From Verrucomicrobiales bacterium (lineage in GTDB: Bacteria; Verrucomicrobiota; Verrucomicrobiia; Verrucomicrobiales; DEV007): DNA of 6,571 nt. Location of the stretch: the NCBI GenBank assembly GCA_003232855.1, contig QIKC01000171.1, forward strand, positions 1-6,571, given 5' to 3'. Position numbers and translations under genes: made by a program. Below the pieces are notes generated by a model. It did no database searches and was not told where the DNA came from. It saw only the letters and a list, made by a program, of their open reading frames with translations. Below, in pieces: positions 1 to 5,631 of the stretch; the first letter of the stretch is position 1, and the number at the start of each line of letters is the position of its first letter.

Positions 1-87
1 ATCAAAGTGGGCTATCTCGACGAAACGGTTCACTGCCCGGCCTGCGATGGCGATCTGATCGTCAGCGAAACCGACGAAACGCCGTAG
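1..87 (+). CDS. C-terminal fragment of an unrecognised protein with a CxxC motif
   Basis: Frame 1 is open from the first base and ends at a TAG at 85-87, giving 28 residues. They include HCPACDGDL, a CxxC pair that could belong to a zinc ribbon or a thiol site, followed by an acidic and threonine-rich tail ending in DETP. The start and most of the protein lie off the left edge, so the family cannot be named. It is on the opposite strand to every other gene here and converges with hscA, whose stop is only 32 bp away. The fragment is too short to exclude a chance open frame, but the Cys pair and the in-frame stop placed just before a possible terminator favour a real gene end. Confidence 0.55.
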   Translation: MKVGYLDETVHCPACDGDLIVSETDETP

Positions 88-109
88 AAGCGCACCCGAA
101 GGCTTTTTT
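86..109 (+). terminator. Possible weak terminator between convergent genes
   Basis: A six-base arm AGAAGC at 86-91 can pair with GCTTTT at 102-107 (one G-U pair) around a 10-nt loop, and a run of six T lies at 104-109. It sits directly after the stop of the + strand fragment, where a terminator is expected. The stem is short, AT-rich and uses part of the T-run, so this is a weak candidate. No good terminator for hscA on the minus strand was seen. Confidence 0.25.
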
Positions 110-119
110 GTTCGCCGCT

Positions 120-1853
120 CTAACCCTCTAACGCGCGCTCGACGAGCAGTGCCGCCAGCTGCTCGGTCGCCTGATCCAGTGCGGCGTTCGCCCGTTTCAA
201 TTCGCCGTGGTCGCCGCCCTCCAACGCCGCCTGCACCGCCGCCACCGCCGCGCCGATCTGCCGTTCGTCGGCATCCTCAAGCACGTCCCCGGCCAGCTCC
301 AAGGCCTGCGCGACCGCCGGCAGGAGCTCCTCGCTCTTCTGTTTCGCCCCGGTCCAGAGGCGCTCGTTCATGTCTTCGAAAGCGTGCTCGACCGACTCCG
401 CGACCATCTGCCCCACCCGCTCGTCATCGACATCGATCGCGGCGTCGCGAATCTCCAACACGCGATCGCTACCAGTCGCCGTATCGCGCGCCAACACGCT
501 CAATATCCCGTCCGCATCCAGCGAAAACTGCACGCCGACGCGGGCGCTGCCCTTGGCGCCGGGGACGAAGTCGATCTCGAATTCGCCCAACGACCAGTTG
601 TCGCGCGCCATTTCCCGCTCGCCTTGCAAAACGCTAATTTTCATCGTCCGCTGCCCGGCGACGGCGTTGGTGAACAGCTCGCCGCGCGCCACCGGGATCG
701 TCGTATTGCGCGGGATGACGACGTTCATCAGGCCACCGAAGGTCTCGACCCCCAGCGATAGCGGTGTCACATCTAACAACACGATGTCCCTTATCGCCCC
801 TGACATCACCCCCGCCTGAATCACCGCCCCGAGGGCCACCGCCTCGTCGGGGTTGGCCGAGGTGTCGGGAACCTGTCCAAAAACCTCCGCCACGGTTTCC
901 CTGACCAGCGGCACCCGCGTGCTGCCGCCGACTAACACTACCGCGTCCAACTCGTCGGCGGTCACCCCGGCCGCCGCCAGAGCGCGGCGGCAATGAACGC
1001 GAGTGCGATCGATAACCGGTCGCGCCAGCGCCTCGAACTCCTCCCGCGTCAGCTCGGTTTCGAAACCCTTTTCGCCATCGATAAACGGTAGCAACACCGG
1101 CACCGAACAAGCATCGGAGAGCGCCTCTTTGGCCGATCTGGCCGCTTCTAAAAACCGTGCGACAAGCTCCGGCGACGTCGCTTCCAGCCCTCCGACATCG
1201 GCCATCTCCGCCAGTTTCGCGGCCAGCGCCGAGTCCAAATCGTCCCCGCCCAAACGCGTGTCGCCATCTGTCGCCAGCACTTGGAACAGGCCATCGTTGA
1301 GTTCCAAAACCGAGACGTCAAACGTACCGCCGCCGAGGTCGTAGACCGCGACCTTCGATCGCTCGTCGAGCTTATCCAAGCCGTAGGCCAGCGCCGCCGC
1401 AGTCGGCTCACTAAGAATCCGCACCACCTCCAGCCCCGCCATCTCCCCGGCGCGACGGGTGGCGCTGCGTTGGGCATCGTTAAAATACGCCGGCACGGTG
1501 ATCACCGCCTTGTCCAAATTCTCGCCCATCGCCCGTTCGCCCACCTCTTTGAGCCGTGTTAAAATCGCCGCCGAAACCTGCTCCGGCCCACTCGCCCGCT
1601 CGCATTCCGCCAGCGCGCCCCGCTCGCCCATGTGCCGCTTGGCCGAGACCACAGTGCGCCCCGGCTGCAACACCCGCATGCGCAACGCGGCGGCACCGAC
1701 CAACGGCTCGCCGCCGCCCTCCGGGTAAAACACCGCCGAAGGCGTCAGCCGCGCGCCGTCCGCATCGGCGAACAAGATCGGGAAACCCGAATCCACGACA
1801 CCGACCAGCGAATTGCTGGTTCCCAAATCGATGCCTAATATTCGCTCGTCCAT
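120..1853 (-). CDS. hscA: Hsp70-family Fe-S assembly chaperone, HscA-like
   Basis: An ATP-dependent Hsp70 chaperone of 577 residues, predicted cytoplasmic. The phosphate-1 motif GIDLGTSNS is at residues 7-15, [14 protein letters not shown] at 116-129, the [11 protein letters not shown] segment at 149-159, the phosphate-2 motif [10 protein letters not shown] at 171-180, and the adenosine motif [11 protein letters not shown] at 305-315. The interdomain linker DVTPLSLG is at 361-368, followed by a substrate-binding beta domain to about 465 and a short helical lid to the end. There is no acidic EEVD-like tail. Features shared with HscA rather than DnaK are the [16 protein letters not shown] stretch (380-395), the overall shortness (E. 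coli HscA is about 616 residues, DnaK 638) and the position directly after hscB and iscA. In that role it would use ATP to drive Fe-S cluster transfer from a scaffold, stimulated by HscB. The ATG at 1853 is chosen because it places the N-terminus just before GIDLGT. A TTG at 1874 would add seven residues, but neither start has a Shine-Dalgarno sequence. A divergent DnaK paralogue is the alternative. The stop is TAG. Confidence 0.85.
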   Translation of the reverse strand: MDERILGIDLGTSNSLVGVVDSGFPILFADADGARLTPSAVFYPEGGGEPLVGAAALRMRVLQPGRTVVSAKRHMGERGALAECERASGPEQVSAAILTRLKEVGERAMGENLDKAVITVPAYFNDAQRSATRRAGEMAGLEVVRILSEPTAAALAYGLDKLDERSKVAVYDLGGGTFDVSVLELNDGLFQVLATDGDTRLGGDDLDSALAAKLAEMADVGGLEATSPELVARFLEAARSAKEALSDACSVPVLLPFIDGEKGFETELTREEFEALARPVIDRTRVHCRRALAAAGVTADELDAVVLVGGSTRVPLVRETVAEVFGQVPDTSANPDEAVALGAVIQAGVMSGAIRDIVLLDVTPLSLGVETFGGLMNVVIPRNTTIPVARGELFTNAVAGQRTMKISVLQGEREMARDNWSLGEFEIDFVPGAKGSARVGVQFSLDADGILSVLARDTATGSDRVLEIRDAAIDVDDERVGQMVAESVEHAFEDMNERLWTGAKQKSEELLPAVAQALELAGDVLEDADERQIGAAVAAVQAALEGGDHGELKRANAALDQATEQLAALLVERALEG

Positions 1854-1908
1854 AGATGTCAAAAATCTGGCCAAAGGTGGAGCAAACCGTGGCCGGCGCC
1901 AGCCGAAT

Positions 1909-2481
1909 CTATATCAGCGCGACCATGCGTTCGCCGACCTGCACGCCCCACTTGCCGAGAAAACCCAAGGCTCGGTAACATTCGCCGATCCCCTGCCGCG
2001 CCAAATCCCGGTCACCGCGCAGCTCCCGATCGATCCCCGGCAGTCGCGCCAAAACCTCCTCCCGCCGCGCCCGCACCTGCCCGCCCGCAGCCATCACCGC
2101 CCGCTGCACTTCGACCCCCTCGGCAGCTAACAACGCTTTGGCAACAGCCGATCCCGCCGCCTCAAGCCGCCTCAGATAAGCGTCCGCCCCCGCTATCGCC
2201 GCCCCCACGGCCTCGAACAAACCCATCGTCGCCGCATCGACCGCCCCCGTCGCATCCGGCCCAGCGCCGAACTCCAGCTCGCAGAGATGACGCAGGCGCG
2301 AAGCCGGATCACCGAGCACCACATAGGCTCGATTCACCGATTCGAAAACCTCCCCCGCCCCGCCCGCGTCCGGGTGCGTCACCCTGCCCCGCGCCTGAAA
2401 AGCCAAACGCAGCACCTCCTCATCCAAAGCGGCGCCGCGCGGCAAGCCCAGCACTTCGAAGTGGTCGATAGACTCCCCCAT
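1909..2481 (-). CDS. hscB: J-domain co-chaperone, HscB-like
   Basis: A 190-residue protein with an N-terminal J-domain: HFEVLGLP at residues 7-14, as in HscB openings, the HPD tripeptide at 36-38 that stimulates Hsp70 ATPase activity, and a helix ending in VNRAYVVLGDP. The rest is an alanine-rich helical region whose end (ECYRALGFLGKW, 167-178) resembles the conserved last helix of the HscB C-terminal domain, which contacts the IscU scaffold in studied systems. E. coli HscB is about 171 residues. It would deliver the scaffold to HscA, whose gene follows after a 55-bp gap. The ATG at 2481 is eight bases past the iscA stop. The TTG at 2520 would extend the protein 13 residues into iscA and is not needed for the domain. 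No Shine-Dalgarno sequence is visible, so translational coupling to iscA is possible. After HPD the sequence reads AGG rather than the usual lysine-rich continuation. The alternative is a generic DnaJ-like protein. Confidence 0.82.
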   Translation of the reverse strand: MGESIDHFEVLGLPRGAALDEEVLRLAFQARGRVTHPDAGGAGEVFESVNRAYVVLGDPASRLRHLCELEFGAGPDATGAVDAATMGLFEAVGAAIAGADAYLRRLEAAGSAVAKALLAAEGVEVQRAVMAAGGQVRARREEVLARLPGIDRELRGDRDLARQGIGECYRALGFLGKWGVQVGERMVALI

Positions 2482-2489
2482 GGCGCGCT

Positions 2490-2861
2490 CTAGGCGGCAA
2501 AGCTCTCGCCACACGAGCAAGTGACCTCGGCATTCGGGTTAGCGACCTTGAAGCCGCCGCTTTGCAAATCGTCGCTCCAGTCGAGCTCCGAGCCGGCCAC
2601 GAACAGGGCGCTCTTCGGATCGATCACCACCCGCACGCCGCCGGAAATCACCATGATATCGCGGTCGACCGGCCCATCGACCAAATCCATTTTGTACTGC
2701 AATCCCGAGCACCCACCGCCCACCACCGCCACGCGCAGAGCGCCATACGCCGCCTTCCCCTGCTTCTCCAACAGGCCACACAAACGCGTCGAAGCGCCAG
2801 GCAACACCTTGATCAGGCTCTCGTTGCCCGTTTTGAAATTGGGTTGGCGCGCAGTAGACAC
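2490..2861 (-). CDS. iscA: A-type Fe-S cluster carrier (IscA/ErpA/SufA family)
   Basis: A 123-residue small cytoplasmic protein of the A-type carrier family. The three conserved cysteines are present: C51 in GGGCSGLQYKMDL and C115 and C117 in the C-terminal VTCSCGESF, preceded by NPNAE. In this family they ligate a Fe-S cluster or iron for delivery to apoproteins. Family similarity begins around residue 16 (LIKVLPGASTRL), leaving a non-conserved 15-residue N-terminal extension. The start is a GTG at 2861. No in-frame ATG lies nearby upstream, and the first internal methionine (M58) falls after C51, which excludes it. The ATG at 2871 is in another frame. The gene follows the TPR lipoprotein after 48 bp and is followed at once by hscB, matching the order iscA-hscB-hscA of proteobacterial isc operons. 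That context favours the name iscA, but sequence alone does not separate IscA from ErpA or SufA. Confidence 0.88.
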   Translation of the reverse strand: MSTARQPNFKTGNESLIKVLPGASTRLCGLLEKQGKAAYGALRVAVVGGGCSGLQYKMDLVDGPVDRDIMVISGGVRVVIDPKSALFVAGSELDWSDDLQSGGFKVANPNAEVTCSCGESFAA

Positions 2862-2909
2862 GCGCGAACATGGTCGCCTAAGCCGCGCATTGCAATCGCG
2901 GACATCCGC

Positions 2910-4826
2910 TCAGCCGCCGGCCAATTCGAGCCCGAGGTTCTCTTTCAAAATGATCGCCGCCCGCAGCGCCTTGCCGGTCGCCTCATCGGGTTCCTCTATC
3001 GCCGAGCCATCTTCGATCACCTTTTTGAGAATTTCGTAAGCTTGCTCCTTCATCCCCGAATTCGCGATCCGCTCAGCCTGGCGCACCTTCAGCATCAAAC
3101 GCCTGCCATCCGTGTGAGTGGCAGCTGAGGGCGCCGCACTGACCGCTTGCTGCCGCGCGATCGGCTTCGCTTTCTCCTTCTGAGGCGACGCCGGCAGACC
3201 ACCCGCCCGCTGCCGCGCGGTCTCGAATCCACGCCCCGCCTCCTGCCGCGCCAATTGCCAATTCCCGTTCGCCACATAAGCGGCCCAGTAATCGCGCGCC
3301 TCCGCCCAACGCTCGCCCCGCACCGCCAGCCGCGCCAACCCTAACACCGCCTCCTCTTCCAAAGCCGGGCTGCCATACGATTCGACCACCTTGCGAAACT
3401 CCCCCGCCGCCTCCGCCATTTCCGCCGGATCACTCGATGCCGCCAGCACCTTCGCCAAACCCAACGCCGCCTCCGCCTTGTAATCACTGCCGGGTCGCGC
3501 CAGCACCTCACGGAACCACACCGCCCCCTCGCGCAAATCAGACTTCGCCACATGGCGACCGATCTTCAACAATGTCGGCACCGACATATCCCGGCGCGCC
3601 ATACGCGTGCGCACCTCATCATAAAACACCCGAATCTCCGCCGCCCGCTCCGGGAAATGGTTCTCCAATACCTCGAGACGGGCGATGATCAGCTGCTGGC
3701 GAAACCGCTCGCTACCACGCCCAGAACTCGACAGATTACCAAGGCGGCGCATCAGCGCCCCCGGCCCGTGCAACTCCCGAAAGTAGTCCGCATAGGATCT
3801 CAAAGCACGATTGTGCGCCCTCGCGCTCACGCCCTCAGGCGTCGATACCAGCACCGCCTCCATGCGGTCGAGCCCCGCATCGAGCGTGCCCAATTCCTTC
3901 ATCACCGCCAGCCCGGCCAGCGCCGCGGCAGGCGCCTGCGAGCTATCGGAATACTTACGGAAGAAAGTTTCGTAATAGGCGGCAGAATCCTTCCAACGCC
4001 CCTGCGCCGCCGACACCTCAATCAAATAGCGCAGAGCGCGCGCCGCCACCCGAGGATGATCAGCCGCCTCCGCCGCATTCTTCGCCGCCAAAAACGCCGC
4101 CTCAGATTGCGCAAACTCTCCCCGCCGTTTCAAAACATCGCCCTTCAACACCGCGGCGCGATCGATAATCTTCGAATAGACGAACTCGTCACCGATGCGC
4201 TGCGCCAGCTCCAGACAACGATCATAATCGCCCAACGCATGACGCGCCGAGGCCAAATCATAGAGGACAAACTCCATCAACAGCGACTCCGGATAACGAC
4301 GGGCGAACGCATCGAGCCCATCCGCCCCCGCACGCCACTGCCGCCGCTTCACCCTATTGCTCGCAACATAATACTCACTGCTCTCCGCGTAGCGGCTCTG
4401 CGGGAATTCGCTGCGATGCCGATTCAAAGGCGCCTGCGCCTCTGCGTGCTGACCGAGATAGTAAAGCGATGCCGCCTCGATAAAGACCGCAGCATCGAGC
4501 TCCTCCCCACCCGCCTCAGCCGACGCCACCAAAACCCGAGCCGCCTTCAGCGACGCCGCATAGTCGCCACTAGTAAAAAGCTTCTCCAACTCCCGAACAC
4601 GCTCTGAGGTCGACTCGGAACGAGTCGCCAAAATCGCCTCCGTGGCATTGTCAAAGGTCTGCGCTTCCCCCGCCGATCCGTCGATCGGAGAATACGCCTC
4701 CGCAGACGCCCCATCATCACTGCGGAACAGCGCACACCCCGACAACCCGAACGACACCACCATCAATAACAACACGCCCCGCCACGACGGGGAATTCTCC
4801 TGACATTCTTTCTGAGGGGCAAACAT
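2910..4826 (-). CDS. TPR-repeat outer-membrane-type lipoprotein
   Basis: A 638-residue predicted lipoprotein. A hydrophobic segment (GVLLLMVVSFGL, residues 17-28) runs into the lipobox LSGC at 28-31, with C31 as the likely lipidated residue. The next residue is Ala rather than Asp, which by the E. coli sorting rule favours the outer membrane. Residues 33-75 look like a flexible Ser/Ala/acidic linker. From about 76 to 530 the chain is alpha-helical with repeated TPR-like helix pairs, for example GDYAASLKAARVLV (88-101), YYLGQHAEAQAPL (122-134), GDYDRCLELAQRI (199-211), RRGEFAQSEAAFLAA (234-248) and GRWKDSAAYYETFFRKY (276-292). A Gln/Ala/Lys-rich spacer (about 540-572) precedes a last helical unit (GMKEQAYEILKKVIE, 591-605). 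A role as a periplasmic scaffold in envelope assembly is typical for such proteins but is not shown here; it is much longer than BamD. The start is ATG, with no Shine-Dalgarno sequence in TTACGGGC before it. The stop is TGA, 48 bp before iscA. Confidence 0.85.
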   Translation of the reverse strand: MFAPQKECQENSPSWRGVLLLMVVSFGLSGCALFRSDDGASAEAYSPIDGSAGEAQTFDNATEAILATRSESTSERVRELEKLFTSGDYAASLKAARVLVASAEAGGEELDAAVFIEAASLYYLGQHAEAQAPLNRHRSEFPQSRYAESSEYYVASNRVKRRQWRAGADGLDAFARRYPESLLMEFVLYDLASARHALGDYDRCLELAQRIGDEFVYSKIIDRAAVLKGDVLKRRGEFAQSEAAFLAAKNAAEAADHPRVAARALRYLIEVSAAQGRWKDSAAYYETFFRKYSDSSQAPAAALAGLAVMKELGTLDAGLDRMEAVLVSTPEGVSARAHNRALRSYADYFRELHGPGALMRRLGNLSSSGRGSERFRQQLIIARLEVLENHFPERAAEIRVFYDEVRTRMARRDMSVPTLLKIGRHVAKSDLREGAVWFREVLARPGSDYKAEAALGLAKVLAASSDPAEMAEAAGEFRKVVESYGSPALEEEAVLGLARLAVRGERWAEARDYWAAYVANGNWQLARQEAGRGFETARQRAGGLPASPQKEKAKPIARQQAVSAAPSAATHTDGRRLMLKVRQAERIANSGMKEQAYEILKKVIEDGSAIEEPDEATGKALRAAIILKENLGLELAGG

Positions 4827-4840
4827 GCCCGTAATTTCTA

Positions 4841-4868
4841 TGAAATATCAAGTTTATCAAGAATTTCA
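4841..4868. promoter_or_regulatory. Possible operator: paired repeats in the AT-rich leader of the lipoprotein gene
   Basis: Two copies of TATCAAG (4846-4852 and 4855-4861) lie 9 bp apart start to start. They are enclosed by the inverted pair TGAAAT (4841-4846) and ATTTCA (4863-4868). The element lies 15-42 bp before the lipoprotein ATG, in a notably AT-rich stretch (about 4831-4895), where promoter elements are expected. I found no convincing -35/-10 pair. The repeats are short and could be chance in AT-rich sequence. Confidence 0.3.
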
Positions 4869-4895
4869 GTCATCTTTAACAAAAAACACCTAAAT

Positions 4896-4931
4896 CCCCC
4901 GTAGCGCAGCCTTTAGGCTGCGCTACGAGGG
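4896..4931. repeat. Strong intergenic palindrome (REP-like hairpin)
   Basis: GTAGCGCAGCC (4901-4911) and GGCTGCGCTAC (4916-4926) form a perfect 11-bp inverted repeat around a TTTA loop. The stem extends by a C-G pair (4900/4927) and, past one mismatch, by three more C-G pairs (4896-4898 with 4929-4931). A partial echo, GCTACGA, recurs at 4931-4937. It lies between the DUF1080 and lipoprotein genes. On the minus strand the stem is followed about 9-10 nt later by six T, so it might also act as a terminator for the DUF1080 transcript, but the T-run is too distant for a canonical one. The shape and extragenic position suit a REP-type dispersed element. Copy number elsewhere cannot be seen from here. 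Confidence 0.75.
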
Positions 4932-4964
4932 CTACGATTTCAGACGCTTCCACGCCCCACGACG

Positions 4965-5591
4965 CTATTCGATCGTCCGAATGCGCAGCTTACGGAAATA
5001 AATCAGACTCTTCGGGTCGTGCCCCTGCAACGCGATGGTGCCCTCCCCGAAGCGCTTGGTCTTCTCCGCATGATCGGCCGGCTCAGTGTATTCATTGACC
5101 ACCTTGCCGTCGATACTCACCGTCACCGTCTTACCCTTCACCTTAATATTGTAGGTAAACCACACGTCGTCGCGATGGCCCGCCTCTTTGACATCTTTGA
5201 AACTGTAAATGCTGGCCGTCTTACGCCAGTCCGAATGGGTCGCGTTGACCTGCGCCTCGTAGCCAACCTCGGGCCAGCCGTTGTCTTGGTATTTGGTGTG
5301 AAAAAAGATCCCCGCGTTCGCCCCCTTGGTGGTCTTAACCTCACACTCGAACTCGAAATCCTTAAACTTCGCATTGCCATCGGCGCCGTAGAACAGGTGC
5401 GTGCGCGGCCCGAAAACTTTGATCGTCCCGCCCTCGACCGAAAAAGTATCGGGGTTTTCAGTGTTCACCTTCCAGCCCTCCAGCGTCTTCCCGTCGAACA
5501 TGTCGACCCATTCCCCCGCTCCGGCAGGGATTGCAAAAAAGAGCCCTGTGGCCAGGACGACGATGGTTTTCTTTATCTGTGTTTTTGTCAT
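4965..5591 (-). CDS. Secreted DUF1080 (3-keto-disaccharide hydrolase-like) protein
   Basis: A 208-residue secreted protein. The N-terminus has lysines, then a hydrophobic core (IVVLATGLFFAIPA, residues 10-23) and a likely signal peptidase site after PAGA (A25). The mature part opens with the hallmark DUF1080 motif FDGKTLEGW (32-40) and continues through NAGIFFHTKY, a WPEVGYEAQVN strand, and the HSDWRKTASIYSF segment to a terminal IYFRKLRIR strand. This is a single concanavalin-like beta-sandwich (PF06439), the usual length for a one-domain member. Family members are annotated as 3-keto-disaccharide hydrolases that act on oxidised glycosides outside the cytoplasm; the substrate here is unknown, and the domain can also serve only to bind carbohydrate. 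The ATG at 5591 is clear and begins a proper signal peptide. It is preceded by an A-rich leader with no Shine-Dalgarno sequence. The gene starts 36 bp after the stop of the peroxidase-methyltransferase gene, and the stop is TAG. Confidence 0.92.
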   Translation of the reverse strand: MTKTQIKKTIVVLATGLFFAIPAGAGEWVDMFDGKTLEGWKVNTENPDTFSVEGGTIKVFGPRTHLFYGADGNAKFKDFEFECEVKTTKGANAGIFFHTKYQDNGWPEVGYEAQVNATHSDWRKTASIYSFKDVKEAGHRDDVWFTYNIKVKGKTVTVSIDGKVVNEYTEPADHAEKTKRFGEGTIALQGHDPKSLIYFRKLRIRTIE

Positions 5592-5602
5592 ATTTTTTAT
5601 TT

Positions 5603-5631
5603 GTTATATTGATAGGTTATCACGTTGCTAA
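5603..5631 (-). promoter_or_regulatory. Candidate sigma70-type promoter of the DUF1080 gene with internal palindrome
   Basis: On the minus strand TTAGCA (5626-5631, 4/6 match to the -35 consensus) is 17 bp from TATAAC (5603-5608, 5/6 match to the -10 consensus). The spacer holds a perfect TGATA-GGT-TATCA palindrome (5610-5622), a possible operator. The -35 box overlaps the stop of the upstream gene. Only 11 bp separate the -10 from the ATG, so a transcript from here would have almost no leader. This is pattern matching only; whether the organism uses this consensus is not known. Confidence 0.35.

Noticed and set aside
1854..1874. TTG start extending HscA by seven residues
   Set aside because: There is no Shine-Dalgarno sequence, and the added residues are not part of the Hsp70 fold. 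The ATG at 1853 gives an N-terminus like that of family members.
1885..1910. GC-rich hairpin (TGGC-CGGC-GCCA) between hscB and hscA
   Set aside because: The stem is only four base pairs with no T-run, expected by chance in GC-rich sequence; it is not a credible terminator.
2482..2520. TTG start extending HscB by 13 residues into iscA
   Set aside because: The J-domain begins after the ATG at 2481, and the extension overlaps coding sequence of iscA without adding a conserved feature.
2539..2871. Minus-strand open frame starting at an ATG 10 bp before the iscA GTG
   Set aside because: It overlaps iscA in another frame and encodes no recognisable motif, while the iscA frame has all three conserved cysteines. 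The ATG is not in the iscA frame.
3552..4607. Long + strand open frame of 351 codons, Arg/Leu/His-rich
   Set aside because: It lies opposite the TPR lipoprotein. Its arginine-rich, low-complexity composition is typical of the antisense of a GC-rich gene, and it shows no domain.
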